64,000 nucleotides of DNA from Pseudomonas frederiksbergensis (GCF_001874645.1 NZ_CP017886.1:868001-932000), one strand, 5' to 3'; counted from the stretch's first letter, positions 49,208 to 59,585 are shown. Notes: generated by a model not told the origin, from the letters alone. Program-made: numbers and translations.

Positions 49208-49816
49208 ATGAAACACGAAACGATTGAGAAAAACGTCGGCCTGCTGTTGCTGCTGATGGTCTTCGCGGTGAGCATCGGCGGTCTGACCCAGATCGTCCCG
49301 CTGTTCTTCCAGGACGTCACCAACAAGCCGGTCGAAGGCATGAAACCTTACACCGCGCTGCAGCTCGAAGGTCGCGACCTCTACATCCGCGAAGGTTGCG
49401 TCGGCTGCCATTCGCAGATGATCCGCCCATTCCGTGCTGAAACCGAACGCTACGGCCACTACTCGGTGGCGGGCGAAAGCGTCTGGGATCACCCCTTCCT
49501 GTGGGGCTCCAAGCGCACCGGCCCGGACCTGGCCCGGGTCGGCGGTCGCTACTCGGAAGACTGGCATCGCGCGCACTTGTACAACCCGCGTAACGTCGTG
49601 CCGGAGTCAAAAATGCCCGCCTACCCATGGCTGGTGGCCAACGCGCTGGACAGCAGCCACACCGAAGCCAAATTGCGGGTCATGCGCACCCTCGGCGTTC
49701 CGTACACCGACGAAGACATCGCCGGTGCCACCGAAACGCTCAAGGGCAAGACCGAAATGGACGCACTCGTCGCCTACCTGCAAGTGCTCGGCACTGCGAT
49801 CAAGAGCAAGAGGTGA
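49208..49816 (+). CDS. ccoO: cbb3 oxidase subunit II (mono-heme cytochrome c), upstream copy
   Basis: A 202-residue membrane-anchored cytochrome c. ATG 49208 gives [20 protein letters not shown] with the N-terminal anchor helix. One heme site, C64-V-G-C-H68, follows RDLYIREG; the axial Met is likely in [11 protein letters not shown]. It passes electrons from CcoP to CcoN. Starts 10 bp after ccoN; ccoQ starts 3 bp after its stop. Confidence 0.97.
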   Translation: MKHETIEKNVGLLLLLMVFAVSIGGLTQIVPLFFQDVTNKPVEGMKPYTALQLEGRDLYIREGCVGCHSQMIRPFRAETERYGHYSVAGESVWDHPFLWGSKRTGPDLARVGGRYSEDWHRAHLYNPRNVVPESKMPAYPWLVANALDSSHTEAKLRVMRTLGVPYTDEDIAGATETLKGKTEMDALVAYLQVLGTAIKSKR

Positions 49817-49819
49817 GCC

Positions 49820-50026
49820 ATGGTGTTTGAAATGAGTACTGGAATGATCCGCGGCCTGGGCACTGTCGTCGTATTCGTAGCGTTTGTCGGACTGGCGCTC
49901 TGGGTATTCAACGGCAAACGCAGCGCGGAATTCGCCGAAGCGCGCCTGCTGCCCTTTGCCGATGAATCGCAACCCGACGACACCCATAGCCAAGCAACAG
50001 CAACAACAAGGAGTACCCAGCCATGA
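49820..50026 (+). CDS. ccoQ: cbb3 oxidase small subunit CcoQ, upstream copy
   Basis: A 68-residue single-helix protein ([20 protein letters not shown], then [17 protein letters not shown]). CcoQ stabilises the CcoP-CcoNO complex. The ATG at 49820 has GAGGTGAG upstream; an ATG five codons later is possible. Its TGA overlaps the ccoP ATG (ATGA), so the two are translationally coupled. Confidence 0.93.
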   Translation: MVFEMSTGMIRGLGTVVVFVAFVGLALWVFNGKRSAEFAEARLLPFADESQPDDTHSQATATTRSTQP

Positions 50027-50976
50027 CGACCTTTTGGAGTACGTGGATCTGCGTACTGACCATTGGCAGCCTGATCGGTCTGACGTGGCTACTGATCGGC
50101 ACCCGCAAGGGCGAAACCAAGGGCAGCGTCGACCAGACCATGGGCCACAGTTTCGACGGCATCGAGGAGTACGACAATCCGCTGCCGCAGTGGTGGTTCA
50201 TGCTGTTCGCCGGAACGCTGGTGTTTGCCGTCGGCTACCTGATCCTTTATCCGGGCCTGGGCAACTGGAAAGGCATCCTGCCGGGCTATCAAGACGGCTG
50301 GACCCAGACCAAGGAATGGGAGCGGGAAATGGCCAAGGCCGACGCCAAATTCGGTCCGATCTTCGCCAAGTTCGCCGCCATGCCGATTGAAGAAGTCGCC
50401 AAGGACCCGCAAGCCCTGAAGATGGGTGGCCGCCTGTTCGCCTCCAACTGCTCGGTTTGCCACGGTTCCGACGCCAAAGGCGCTTATGGCTTCCCCAACC
50501 TGACCGGTAAAGTCTGGCGCTGGGGCGGTGAGCCGGAAACCATCAAGACCACCATCATGGGCGGCCGTCACGCGATGATGCCAGCCTGGGGTGAAGTCAT
50601 CGGTGAGCAAGGCGTCAGCGACGTCGCCTCTTTCGTACTGACCGGCCTCGGTGGCCGCAAACTGCCGGAAGACGCAAAAGCTGATCCAGTTGCCGGCCAG
50701 AAGATCTTCGCGGCGAACTGCGTGGCCTGCCACGGTCCGGAAGGCAAAGGCACCCCGGCAATGGGCGCGCCGAACCTGACTCACCCGGAAGCGCTCATCT
50801 ACGGTTCGAGCTTCGCTCAACTGCAGCAGACCATCCGTTACGGCCGTCAGGGCCAGATGCCTGCGCAAGCTCAGTTGCAAGGCAACGACAAGGTTCACCT
50901 GCTGGCCGCTTACGTTTACAGCCTGTCTCACTCTGCCCCCGCCGAGCGTTTGCAGGCTGAAAGCACAACCGAATAA
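50023..50976 (+). CDS. ccoP: cbb3 oxidase subunit III (di-heme cytochrome c), upstream copy
   Basis: A 317-residue protein with two N-terminal membrane helices ([39 protein letters not shown]). Two heme sites follow: C143-S-V-C-H147 and C233-V-A-C-H237. It receives electrons from cytochrome c or bc1. Compared with the downstream copy it lacks about 14 residues after LLPGY-like position 88 and has a longer tail ([14 protein letters not shown]). From codon 107 on, the DNA is nearly identical to the downstream ccoP (see findings). Confidence 0.97.
   Translation: MTTFWSTWICVLTIGSLIGLTWLLIGTRKGETKGSVDQTMGHSFDGIEEYDNPLPQWWFMLFAGTLVFAVGYLILYPGLGNWKGILPGYQDGWTQTKEWEREMAKADAKFGPIFAKFAAMPIEEVAKDPQALKMGGRLFASNCSVCHGSDAKGAYGFPNLTGKVWRWGGEPETIKTTIMGGRHAMMPAWGEVIGEQGVSDVASFVLTGLGGRKLPEDAKADPVAGQKIFAANCVACHGPEGKGTPAMGAPNLTHPEALIYGSSFAQLQQTIRYGRQGQMPAQAQLQGNDKVHLLAAYVYSLSHSAPAERLQAESTTE
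50341..50931 (+). repeat. Near-identical ccoP segment, copy 1
   Basis: 591 bp that align without gaps to 54057-54647, with nine mismatches by eye (98.5%). Covers codons 107-303, both heme domains. Confidence 0.9.
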
Positions 50977-51458
50977 ATCCTGACCGCTCTGCTGCCGTAT
51001 TCACCCGAATGCGGCAGTTCCCTGCCCCTTTGCGACGCATTGTCGCACCCTCCATTGGGCCCGCCTTTCGGTTCCACGGATTCACGTCTAAGCTTGCTCC
51101 GGAGTGGACTGGCAACAGCCGGTCAGGGTCAACCGTACACGATGCGTTCGACGAATCCGTTCGATGACAGGCCGCAAAGGCTGGTAGATACCGGCTGTCG
51201 CGCAAATTGCCGTCTGTCACCCGCCCACCTCGTTTGAACACACCCAGTTACAACTGACCCGACCCCCTCGCCTTTTTCGTCCGCCGAGACATTTTGTCTG
51301 TGGGCAATTTTGTCCCTACGCGGAGCATGGAAAGGCCGCAGAATCAGCTTTTGAAAGCATTGACATGGGTCATGGCGCGTTGCAATGACCCCCCGCTTTC
51401 TCCATACTTGCGACCGATTTTTATCCCTAATAAAACACCTAAACCGTGGAACCTTAGA
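50977..51458 (+). promoter_or_regulatory. Inter-operon region with ccoN (downstream copy) promoter
   Basis: A 482-bp gap between the two cco operons with no convincing gene. It contains an Anr-like palindrome at 51360-51373. A CATACT -10-like sequence lies at 51403-51408. No clear intrinsic terminator for the first operon is seen. Confidence 0.5.
51360..51373. promoter_or_regulatory. Anr-like box upstream of the second ccoN
   Basis: TTGACATGGGTCAT, one mismatch from TTGAY-N4-RTCAA. Its centre is 39 bp before the CATACT -10-like sequence, not the ideal 32, so the promoter assignment is uncertain. Confidence 0.4.
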
Positions 51459-52901
51459 ATGAGCACAGCAATCAGTCCGACTGCTTATAACTATAAGGTA
51501 GTCCGCCAGTTCGCCATCATGACGGTGGTCTGGGGGATCCTTGGCATGGGGCTCGGTGTCTTCATCGCCTCACAGCTCGTATGGCCAGAACTTAACTTTG
51601 GCCTGCCGTGGACGACGTTTGGACGCCTACGCCCGTTGCACACCAACCTGGTGATTTTCGCCTTCGGTGGTTGTGCACTGTTTGCCACTTCTTATTACGT
51701 CGTGCAGCGAACCTGCCAAACGCGACTGATTTCCGACAGCATGGCCGCCTTCCACTTCTGGGGATGGCAGGCTGTAATCGTCGGCGCGATCGTTACCTTG
51801 CCGCTGGGTTACACCACCACCAAGGAATACGCGGAACTGGAATGGCCTCTGGCAATCCTGCTGGCTATCGTCTGGGTCACCTACGGTGCGGTGTTTTTCG
51901 GCACCCTCATGAAGCGCAAGACCAAGCACATCTATGTCGGTAACTGGTTCTATGGTGCCTTCATCATCGTGACGGCGATGCTGCACATCGTCAACCACGC
52001 CTCCCTGCCGGTCAGTTTCTTCAAGTCCTACTCGGCGTACGCCGGTGCAACCGACGCCATGATCCAGTGGTGGTACGGCCACAACGCGGTAGGTTTCTTC
52101 CTGACCACGGGCTTTCTGGGGATGATGTACTACTTCGTGCCTAAACAGGCCGAGCGCCCGATCTACTCGTATCGCCTGTCGATCGTGCACTTCTGGGCAC
52201 TGATTACCCTGTACATCTGGGCTGGTCCGCACCACCTGCACTACACCGCACTGCCGGACTGGGCTCAGTCGCTGGGTATGGCGATGTCGATCATCCTGCT
52301 GGCGCCAAGCTGGGGCGGCATGATCAACGGCATGATGACCCTGTCGGGCGCCTGGCATAAGCTGCGTACCGACCCGATCCTGCGCTTCCTGGTCGTGTCT
52401 CTGGCGTTCTACGGTATGTCGACCTTCGAAGGCCCGATGATGGCCATCAAGACCGTCAACTCGCTGTCTCACTACACTGACTGGACCATCGGCCACGTAC
52501 ACGCCGGTGCTTTGGGCTGGGTGGCGATGATTTCGATCGGTGCGCTGTACCACATGATCCCGAAAATCTTCGGTCGTCCGCAGATGCACAGCGTCGGCCT
52601 GATCAACACGCACTTCTGGCTCGCAACCATCGGTACCGTGCTCTACATCGCCTCGATGTGGGTCAACGGCATCACCCAGGGTCTGATGTGGCGTGCAATC
52701 AACGATGACGGCACCCTCACCTACTCCTTCGTCGAAGCCCTGCAAGCCAGCCACCCTGGTTTCATCGTTCGCGCCCTGGGTGGTGCGTTCTTTGCCAGCG
52801 GCATGCTGTTCATGGCGTACAACGTGTTCCGCACCGTACGCGCCTCGAATCCGGAAGATGCTGAAGCCGCCGCTCAGATCGCTGTCGTTGGAGCTCACTG
52901 A
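51459..52901 (+). CDS. ccoN: cbb3-type cytochrome c oxidase subunit I, downstream copy
   Basis: A 480-residue catalytic subunit, closely similar to the copy at 47773. ATG 51459 ([20 protein letters not shown]) is the conserved start; the longer frame adds 55 unrelated residues. Same ligand regions ([54 protein letters not shown]). The DNA differs from the first copy at many third positions, unlike ccoP. Its stop overlaps the ccoO ATG by one base (TGATG). In gene order this copy is the one next to ccoG. Confidence 0.97.
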   Translation: MSTAISPTAYNYKVVRQFAIMTVVWGILGMGLGVFIASQLVWPELNFGLPWTTFGRLRPLHTNLVIFAFGGCALFATSYYVVQRTCQTRLISDSMAAFHFWGWQAVIVGAIVTLPLGYTTTKEYAELEWPLAILLAIVWVTYGAVFFGTLMKRKTKHIYVGNWFYGAFIIVTAMLHIVNHASLPVSFFKSYSAYAGATDAMIQWWYGHNAVGFFLTTGFLGMMYYFVPKQAERPIYSYRLSIVHFWALITLYIWAGPHHLHYTALPDWAQSLGMAMSIILLAPSWGGMINGMMTLSGAWHKLRTDPILRFLVVSLAFYGMSTFEGPMMAIKTVNSLSHYTDWTIGHVHAGALGWVAMISIGALYHMIPKIFGRPQMHSVGLINTHFWLATIGTVLYIASMWVNGITQGLMWRAINDDGTLTYSFVEALQASHPGFIVRALGGAFFASGMLFMAYNVFRTVRASNPEDAEAAAQIAVVGAH

Positions 52902-53509
52902 TGAAGCATGAAGCAGTCGAGAAGAATATTGGCCTGCTGGCCTTCTTCATGGTTATCGCCGTCAGTATTGGCGGCCTGACCCAGATCGTCCCCTTGTTTT
53001 TTCAGGACGTGACCAACAAGCCGGTTGAAGGCATGAAGCCACGCCCGGCGCTGGAACTTGAAGGCCGTGACATTTTCATCGCCAACGGTTGTGTCGGCTG
53101 CCACTCGCAGATGATCCGTCCGTTCCGCGCTGAAACCGAACGTTATGGTCACTACTCGGTAGCCGGTGAAAGCGTTTGGGACCACCCGTTCCTGTGGGGT
53201 TCCAAGCGTACCGGTCCGGACCTGGCCCGTGTTGGCGGTCGTTACTCCGATGACTGGCAGCGTGCGCACTTGTACAACCCGCGCAACGTGGTGCCTGAGT
53301 CGAAAATGCCGGCTTACCCGTTCCTCGTGGAAAACAAGCTCGACGGCAAAGACACCGCGAAGAAAATGGAAGTCTTGCGCACCCTCGGCGTTCCTTACAC
53401 CGACGAAGACATCGCCGGTGCAAAAGATGCCGTGAAGGGCAAAACCGAAATGGACGCGCTGGTGGCCTATCTGCAAGGCCTGGGCACCATCATCAAAAGC
53501 AAACGGTGA
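52901..53509 (+). CDS. ccoO: cbb3 oxidase subunit II, downstream copy
   Basis: A 202-residue mono-heme cytochrome c (heme site C64-V-G-C-H68). [20 protein letters not shown] is the anchor helix. Like the upstream copy it keeps [20 protein letters not shown] and [11 protein letters not shown]. Overlaps ccoN by one base and is followed closely by ccoQ. Confidence 0.97.
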   Translation: MKHEAVEKNIGLLAFFMVIAVSIGGLTQIVPLFFQDVTNKPVEGMKPRPALELEGRDIFIANGCVGCHSQMIRPFRAETERYGHYSVAGESVWDHPFLWGSKRTGPDLARVGGRYSDDWQRAHLYNPRNVVPESKMPAYPFLVENKLDGKDTAKKMEVLRTLGVPYTDEDIAGAKDAVKGKTEMDALVAYLQGLGTIIKSKR

Positions 53510-53514
53510 TTTGG

Positions 53515-53700
53515 ATGGATATCGGGATGATTCGTGGCCTGGGCACCGTTGTCGTGATGGTTGCCTTTATCGGTCTGGCGTTGTGGGTGTTCAGCCCCAA
53601 GCGTAAATCGGAGTTTGAAGACGCGACCTTGCTGCCTTTCGCGGATGATCCCGAAGCCATCAAGCACGTCGAGCAAGCTTCTAGGAGTAACAAAGAATGA
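53515..53700 (+). CDS. ccoQ: cbb3 oxidase small subunit CcoQ, downstream copy
   Basis: A 61-residue single-helix protein ([20 protein letters not shown], then [20 protein letters not shown]). I prefer ATG 53515; a GTG at 53506 overlaps the ccoO stop. Its TGA overlaps the ccoP ATG (ATGA). Confidence 0.9.
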   Translation: MDIGMIRGLGTVVVMVAFIGLALWVFSPKRKSEFEDATLLPFADDPEAIKHVEQASRSNKE

Positions 53701-54674
53701 CTACGTTCTGGAGTCTGTACGTCACAGTCCTCAGTTTGGGTACCATCTTCGCCCTGACCTGGCTGCTGCTGTCGACCCGCAAGGGCCAGCGCACCGAACA
53801 GACGGATGAGACAGTTGGCCACTCCTTCGACGGGATCGAGGAATACGACAACCCGCTGCCGAAATGGTGGTTCATGCTGTTTGTCGGCACCATCATCTTC
53901 GCCCTCGGCTACCTGGTGTTGTACCCGGGCCTTGGCAACTGGAAAGGCCTCCTGCCGGGTTACGGCTACCTCGACAACGAGAAGCAGACCGCGTTCGCTA
54001 ACGGCCAGTCCGGCTGGACCGGCGTTCACGAGTGGGAAAAGGAAATGGCCAAATCGGACGCCAAATTCGGTCCGATCTTCGCCAAGTTCGCCGCCATGCC
54101 GATTGAAGAAGTGGCCAAGGACCCGCAAGCCCTGAAGATGGGTGGCCGCCTGTTCGCCTCCAACTGCTCGGTTTGCCACGGTTCCGACGCCAAAGGCGCT
54201 TATGGCTTCCCCAACCTGACCGGTAAAGTCTGGCGCTGGGGCGGTGAGCCGGAAACCATCAAGACCACCATCATGGGCGGCCGTCACGCGATGATGCCAG
54301 CCTGGGGTGAAGTCATCGGCGAGCAAGGTGTCAGCGACGTCGCCTCTTTCGTACTGACCGGCCTCGGTGGCCGCAAACTGCCGGAAGGCGCAAAAGCTGA
54401 TCCGACTGCCGGCCAGAAGATCTTCGCGGCCAACTGCGTGGCTTGCCACGGTCCGGAAGGCAAAGGCACCCCGGCAATGGGCGCGCCGAACCTGACTCAC
54501 CCGGAAGCGCTCATCTACGGTTCGAGCTTCGCTCAACTGCAGCAGACCATCCGTTACGGCCGTCAGGGCCAGATGCCTGCGCAAGCTCAGTTGCAAGGCA
54601 ACGACAAGGTTCACCTGCTGGCCGCTTACGTTTACAGCCTGTCTCACGGCGAGAAAGCTGCAAACGCCGAGTAA
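53697..54674 (+). CDS. ccoP: cbb3 oxidase subunit III, downstream copy
   Basis: A 325-residue di-heme cytochrome c with two membrane helices ([40 protein letters not shown]) and two CxxCH sites (NCSVCHG, NCVACHG). It has the extra segment [18 protein letters not shown] absent from the upstream copy, and a shorter tail (GEKAANAE). Codons from 54057 on match the other ccoP almost exactly. A terminator follows 20 bp after the stop. Confidence 0.97.
   Translation: MTTFWSLYVTVLSLGTIFALTWLLLSTRKGQRTEQTDETVGHSFDGIEEYDNPLPKWWFMLFVGTIIFALGYLVLYPGLGNWKGLLPGYGYLDNEKQTAFANGQSGWTGVHEWEKEMAKSDAKFGPIFAKFAAMPIEEVAKDPQALKMGGRLFASNCSVCHGSDAKGAYGFPNLTGKVWRWGGEPETIKTTIMGGRHAMMPAWGEVIGEQGVSDVASFVLTGLGGRKLPEGAKADPTAGQKIFAANCVACHGPEGKGTPAMGAPNLTHPEALIYGSSFAQLQQTIRYGRQGQMPAQAQLQGNDKVHLLAAYVYSLSHGEKAANAE
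54057..54647 (+). repeat. Near-identical ccoP segment, copy 2
   Basis: Partner of 50341-50931: same length, nine differences, several of them silent. Confidence 0.9.
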
Positions 54675-54693
54675 GGCAAACGCTTGAAGCAAC

Positions 54694-54738
54694 AAAAAAC
54701 GGCCCCGCCAGTGTGAATTGGCGGGGCCGTTTTGTTTG
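54694..54738 (+). terminator. Intrinsic terminator of the second cco operon
   Basis: AAACGGCCCCGCCA / TGGCGGGGCCGTTTT stem (54697-54734) followed by TTTTGTTTG. It separates ccoNOQP from ccoGHIS. Confidence 0.93.
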
Positions 54739-54868
54739 GGCTTCGTTGCACACTCGACCTTCGGCAGTTCCTACGGGGGAAATCGGGATCAATCAGTGCA
54801 TCGCAGAAATGGAAGGAAACAGGATCACCCACCCCGCCCTGAAAACTCGTCCATAATTCACATGTCAA

Positions 54869-54882
54869 TTGATACAAGTCAT
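54869..54882. promoter_or_regulatory. Anr-like box upstream of ccoG
   Basis: TTGATACAAGTCAT, one mismatch from TTGAT-N4-RTCAA, 149 bp before the ccoG start. No good -10 lies 32 bp downstream, so I rate it low. Confidence 0.35.
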
Positions 54883-55030
54883 TACACCATTGATTGATTT
54901 CCCCCAACGCGACCAAAGGTCGCACCCTTGAGTTAGAGCGACAGGCGTATCATTGCGCCACTGCAACACCCCTTTTTGACCGCGGTCGGCACGTACTGAC
55001 CGTGGCATTTTTCCACTGCCGTGGGATGCA

Positions 55031-56449
55031 ATGATGAGCAACCAGATTCCGGTACACGACGTCACCCCGCCTGCCAAGAACGCGAATAACAGCGTCGACC
55101 TCTACGCCTCTCGGGAAAAAATCTACACCCGTGCCTTCACCGGTCTGTTCCGCAATCTGCGGATGGTCGGCGGCGCCGTATTGTTCCTGCTGTATTTCGG
55201 TACGGTCTGGCTCAATTGGGGCGGCCATCAAGCGGTCTGGTGGAACCTGCCGGAGCGCAAATTCTTCATCTTCGGCGCGACCTTCTGGCCACAGGATTTC
55301 ATCCTGCTGTCCGGCCTGTTGATCATCAGCGCCTTCGGCCTGTTCTTCATCACCGTGTACGCCGGACGCATCTGGTGCGGCTATACCTGCCCGCAAAGTG
55401 TCTGGACCTGGATTTTCATGTGGTGCGAGAAGGTCACCGAAGGCGACCGCAACCAGCGCATCAAGCTCGACAAAGCGCCGATGAGTGCCAACAAATTCCT
55501 GCGCAAGCTCAGCAAACACTCGATGTGGCTGTTGATCGGTTTCGTCACCGGCATGACTTTCGTCGGCTACTTCTCGCCGATTCGTGAACTGACGATCGAC
55601 TTTTTCACTGGCCAGGCTGATGGCTGGTCGTATTTCTGGGTCGGCTTCTTCACCCTCGCCACCTACGGCAACGCCGGCTGGCTACGTGAGCAGGTGTGCA
55701 TCTACATGTGCCCTTACGCGCGCTTCCAGAGCGTGATGTTTGACAAGGACACACTGATTGTTTCCTACGATCCGCGCCGTGGCGAAAGCCGTGGTCCACG
55801 CAAGAAAGGCATCGACTACAAGGCCCAGGGGCTGGGTGACTGCATCGACTGCACCATGTGCGTTCAGGTGTGCCCGACCGGTATCGACATCCGCGACGGC
55901 TTGCAGATCGAATGCATCGGTTGCGCTGCCTGCATCGACGCCTGCGACAGCATCATGGATAAAATGGACTACCCGCGCGGGCTGATCAGCTACACCACCG
56001 AGCACAACCTGTCCGGGCAAAAAACCCATAAACTGCGCCCACGCCTGATCGGTTACGCGCTGGTGTTGCTGGCCATGATCAGCTTGCTGATCACCGCGTT
56101 CTTCATGCGTTCGCTGGTCGGCTTCGATGTCAGCAAGGACCGTGTGCTGTACCGCGAAAACGCCGAAGGCCGGATCGAGAACGTCTATAGCCTCAAAGTC
56201 ATGAACAAGGACCAGCGTGACCACACCTACGTGCTGGATGCCTCAGGATTGCCGGATCTCAAGCTGCAAGGCAAGCGCGAGATCAAGGTGGCCGCTGGCG
56301 AAATTTTCAGCATGCCGGTCGAGCTGTCGAGCGCACCGGAACAACTGCCGTCCAGCACCAACGAGGTGAAATTCACCCTCAAGGATGCCGACGACGACAG
56401 CGTCCACGTTGAAGCCAAGAGCCGATTCATCGGCCCACAAATTCGTTGA
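55031..56449 (+). CDS. ccoG: cbb3 oxidase assembly ferredoxin CcoG
   Basis: A 472-residue membrane protein with about five helices and two ferredoxin-type [4Fe-4S] sites (CIDCTMCVQVCP; CIGCAACIDACD). CcoG reduces copper (cupric reductase role) during cbb3 assembly. Other features: GRIWCGYTCPQSVWTW, REQVCIYMCPYARFQSVMFD, and a periplasmic C-terminal domain (VYSLKVMNKDQRDHTYVL). Two adjacent ATGs (55031, 55034) are possible. First of the ccoGHIS group; ccoH starts 11 bp after its stop. Confidence 0.95.
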   Translation: MMSNQIPVHDVTPPAKNANNSVDLYASREKIYTRAFTGLFRNLRMVGGAVLFLLYFGTVWLNWGGHQAVWWNLPERKFFIFGATFWPQDFILLSGLLIISAFGLFFITVYAGRIWCGYTCPQSVWTWIFMWCEKVTEGDRNQRIKLDKAPMSANKFLRKLSKHSMWLLIGFVTGMTFVGYFSPIRELTIDFFTGQADGWSYFWVGFFTLATYGNAGWLREQVCIYMCPYARFQSVMFDKDTLIVSYDPRRGESRGPRKKGIDYKAQGLGDCIDCTMCVQVCPTGIDIRDGLQIECIGCAACIDACDSIMDKMDYPRGLISYTTEHNLSGQKTHKLRPRLIGYALVLLAMISLLITAFFMRSLVGFDVSKDRVLYRENAEGRIENVYSLKVMNKDQRDHTYVLDASGLPDLKLQGKREIKVAAGEIFSMPVELSSAPEQLPSSTNEVKFTLKDADDDSVHVEAKSRFIGPQIR

Positions 56450-56460
56450 GAGAAATCATC

Positions 56461-56994
56461 ATGCCCGCAGCAACTGCCACCAGCCCTTGGTACAAGCACC
56501 TCTGGCCATGGATCATCATCGGGATTCTGACCTGTTCGGTGACCCTGACCCTGTCCATGGTGACCATTGCCGTCAAAAACCCGGACAACCTAGTCAATGA
56601 CAATTACTACGAGGCGGGCAAAGGTATCAACCGTTCGCTGGACCGCGAGTTGCTGGCGCAGACCCTGCTGTTGCGCGCCAGTGTGCATCTGGATGAGGTG
56701 ACCGGTGAAGTCAACGTGCGCCTGACCGGCAACAGCACGCCCGCGACCCTGGAACTGAACCTGATCTCGCCGACCCAGCCGGAAAAAGATCGCAAGATTA
56801 CCCTGACCCGCAGCGAGACCGAACCGGGTCGTTATATCGGCCAGTTGACCGACAAGATCGAAGGCCGGCGCTTTGTCGAGCTGCTGGGCAGCCAGGACGA
56901 TCATGTGTGGCGTATGTTCGAAGAAGAACAGATCGGCCACGACAAGGATATGCTGCTCGGTGACGAACCACTGCAAGGCGCGGAAGACCGGTAG
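56461..56994 (+). CDS. ccoH: cbb3 oxidase assembly protein CcoH (FixH-like)
   Basis: A 177-residue protein with a single N-terminal helix (WPWIIIGILTCSVTLTLSMV) and a periplasmic beta domain with NYYEAGKGINRSLDRE, a family motif. Needed for stable cbb3 assembly. ATG 56461 (MPAATATSPWYKHLWPW) has GAGAG upstream. The last codon is followed by a TAG that belongs to REP-like copy I. Confidence 0.9.
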   Translation: MPAATATSPWYKHLWPWIIIGILTCSVTLTLSMVTIAVKNPDNLVNDNYYEAGKGINRSLDRELLAQTLLLRASVHLDEVTGEVNVRLTGNSTPATLELNLISPTQPEKDRKITLTRSETEPGRYIGQLTDKIEGRRFVELLGSQDDHVWRMFEEEQIGHDKDMLLGDEPLQGAEDR

Positions 56995-57082
56995 GAGCTG
57001 CCGCAGGCTGCGATCTTTTGGCGTCATCGCTGACGCCGAAGATCAAAAGATCGCAGCCTCGTTTCACTCGTCAGCTCCTACA
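56991..57082. repeat. REP-like palindromic doublet I
   Basis: GTAGGAGCTGCCGCAGGC at the left end supplies the ccoH stop codon (TAG at 56992-56994). The right arm is partly altered (CAGCCTCGTTTCACTCGTC before AGCTCCTACA). Confidence 0.85.
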
Positions 57083-57134
57083 GTGATGAAGCCCTGCCTG
57101 ACGACACAGATTCAGCGGTACCCGTGAATACCTG

Positions 57135-59585
57135 ATGACCACTCCACTCCCCTGCTACCACTGCGCCCTGCCCGTTCCATCCGGCAGCCGGTTTACCGCC
57201 GTCATCCTCGGCGAAACCCGCGAGCTCTGCTGTCCGGGTTGTCAGGCTGTGGCCGAGGCGATTGTCGCGGGTGGGCTGGAGCACTATTACAGCCATCGCA
57301 GCGAGGCTTCGGCCAACCCTGAGGCCTTGCCGGTGCAACTGGTGGACGAACTGGCGCTGTATGACCGCGCCGACGTGCAACAACCTTTTGTCCGCCACGA
57401 AGGCGATCTGGCTGAAACCACCTTATTGATGGAAGGCATCAGCTGCGCGGCCTGCGGCTGGTTGATCGAGAAACACCTGCGCAGCCTGCCGGCCGTCGCC
57501 GAGGCGCGGTTGAACCTGTCCAACCATCGGTTGCACGTGCGCTGGGCCGACAGCCAATTGCCGTTGAGCCAAGTGCTCAGCGAACTGCGCCACATCGGTT
57601 ACGCCGCCCACCCTTATCAGGCCGACCGCGCCAGCGAGCAGCTGGCCAGCGAAAACCGTCTGGCCCTGCGCCAACTGGGCGTCGCCGGCTTGCTATGGTT
57701 CCAGGCGATGATGGCGACCATGGCCACCTGGCCGGAATTCAATATCGACCTCAGCCCCGAGCTGCACACCATCCTGCGTTGGGTTGCGCTGTTCCTGACC
57801 ACTCCGATTGTGTTCTACAGTTGCGCGCCGTTCTTCAAGGGCGCGATGCGCGACCTGCGCACCCGCCACTTGACCATGGACGTTTCCGTTTCGCTGGCCA
57901 TCGGCGGCGCCTACCTCGCCGGGATCTGGACCTCGGTCACCGGAGTCGGCGAGCTGTATTTCGACGCGGTCGGGATGTTTGCGCTGTTTCTATTGGCGGG
58001 CCGCTATCTGGAACGCCGCGCCCGTGAACGCACCGCCGCAGCCACCGCGCAACTGGTGAACCTGCTGCCCGCGTCGTGCTTGCGCCTGACTGCGGACGGC
58101 CAGAGCGTGCGCATCCTGCTCAGTGAGTTGCGTCTCGGTGACCACGTATTGGTGCACCCCGGCGCCATCCTCCCGGCCGACGGCAAAATCCTCGATGGCC
58201 AGTCGAGCATCGATGAGTCGCTGCTGACCGGTGAGTACCTGCCACAACCTCGAACGCTGGGCGATGCGGTGACTGCCGGCACCCTGAATGTCGAGGGCGC
58301 GCTGACCGTCGAAGTGCTCGCACTGGGTCAGGACACTCGCCTCTCGGCTATCGTCCGCCTGCTCGATCGCGCCCAGGCCGAGAAACCACGCCTGGCACAA
58401 ATCGCCGACCGCGCCGCGCAGTGGTTCCTGCTGTTGTCGCTGATTGCCGCCGCCGCCATCGGTTTGCTTTGGTGGGAACTGGATGCGTCCCGCGCCTTCT
58501 GGATCGTGCTGGCGATGCTGGTCGCAACCTGCCCTTGTGCCTTGTCGCTAGCCACACCGACCGCACTCACCGCCGCCACCGGAACCTTGCACAAACTCGG
58601 CCTGCTGCTGACCCGTGGTCACGTACTGGAAGGCTTGAATCAGATCGACACGGTGATTTTCGACAAGACCGGCACGCTCACCGAAGGTCGCCTGGCCTTG
58701 CGCTCGATTCGACCACTGGGCGCGCTCACTGGCGACCAGTGTCTGGGCCTCGCCGCCGCGCTGGAGAACCGCTCCGAACACCCCATCGCCCGCGCCTTTG
58801 GCCGGGCACCGTTGGCCGCTGAGGAAGTCCTCAGTACACCAGGATTGGGACTCGAAGGGCGAGTCGGCGAACAGCGCCTGCGTATCGGCCAACCGGCGTT
58901 TGTCTGCGAACTCAGTGGCGGTGTTGCGCCGGCAATGCCGGATGAAGCCGGCCAATGGCTGTTGCTCGGCGACAGTCACGGCGCGCTGGCGTGGTTCGTG
59001 CTCGATGACCGTCTGCGCAGCGACGCTCCGGCGCTGCTTGCGGCGTGTAAGGCACGCGGTTGGCGCACGTTGCTGCTGTCCGGTGACAGCTCGCCGATGG
59101 TCGCCAGTGTCGCTGCTGAATTGGGGATCGACGAGGCCCGTGGCGGTTTGCGCCCGGATGACAAGCTGCAGGTGCTCAAGCAACTGCACCAGGAAGGCCG
59201 CAAAGTGTTGATGCTTGGTGACGGGGTCAACGATGTACCGGTGCTGGCCGCCGCTGACATTAGCGTGGCCATGGGCTCGGCCACCGATCTGGCGAAAACC
59301 AGCGCCGATGCAGTGTTGCTGTCCAACCGCCTCGACGCGCTGGTGCAAGCCTTCAGCCTGGCCCGGCGCACACGCCGGGTAATCATCGAGAACCTGCTGT
59401 GGGCCGGGCTGTACAATGGCCTCATGTTGCCGTTCGCCGCCCTCGGCTGGATCACGCCTGTGTGGGCCGCAGTCGGCATGTCGATCAGTTCGTTGACCGT
59501 AGTGCTCAATGCGCTTCGCCTGACTCGCATGCCGAGCCTGCCGCAGTTGCGCACCACGCCAGAAACCCGCCCGCTGCCGGCCTGA
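57135..59585 (+). CDS. ccoI: Copper-translocating P-type ATPase CcoI
   Basis: An 816-residue P1B-type ATPase that exports Cu+ for cbb3 assembly. N-terminal metal-binding features are a CxxC (PCYHCALP), a CCPGC and a heavy-metal domain with GISCAACGWLIEKHL. The membrane copper motif is C466-P-C468 (VATCPCALSLATPTAL). The phosphorylation site is Asp510 (DKTGTLTEG), and the hinge is GDGVNDVPVLAAADIS. All catalytic motifs are intact. It follows repeat I, so it may be less tightly coupled to ccoGH. ccoS starts 22 bp downstream. Confidence 0.95.
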   Translation: MTTPLPCYHCALPVPSGSRFTAVILGETRELCCPGCQAVAEAIVAGGLEHYYSHRSEASANPEALPVQLVDELALYDRADVQQPFVRHEGDLAETTLLMEGISCAACGWLIEKHLRSLPAVAEARLNLSNHRLHVRWADSQLPLSQVLSELRHIGYAAHPYQADRASEQLASENRLALRQLGVAGLLWFQAMMATMATWPEFNIDLSPELHTILRWVALFLTTPIVFYSCAPFFKGAMRDLRTRHLTMDVSVSLAIGGAYLAGIWTSVTGVGELYFDAVGMFALFLLAGRYLERRARERTAAATAQLVNLLPASCLRLTADGQSVRILLSELRLGDHVLVHPGAILPADGKILDGQSSIDESLLTGEYLPQPRTLGDAVTAGTLNVEGALTVEVLALGQDTRLSAIVRLLDRAQAEKPRLAQIADRAAQWFLLLSLIAAAAIGLLWWELDASRAFWIVLAMLVATCPCALSLATPTALTAATGTLHKLGLLLTRGHVLEGLNQIDTVIFDKTGTLTEGRLALRSIRPLGALTGDQCLGLAAALENRSEHPIARAFGRAPLAAEEVLSTPGLGLEGRVGEQRLRIGQPAFVCELSGGVAPAMPDEAGQWLLLGDSHGALAWFVLDDRLRSDAPALLAACKARGWRTLLLSGDSSPMVASVAAELGIDEARGGLRPDDKLQVLKQLHQEGRKVLMLGDGVNDVPVLAAADISVAMGSATDLAKTSADAVLLSNRLDALVQAFSLARRTRRVIIENLLWAGLYNGLMLPFAALGWITPVWAAVGMSISSLTVVLNALRLTRMPSLPQLRTTPETRPLPA

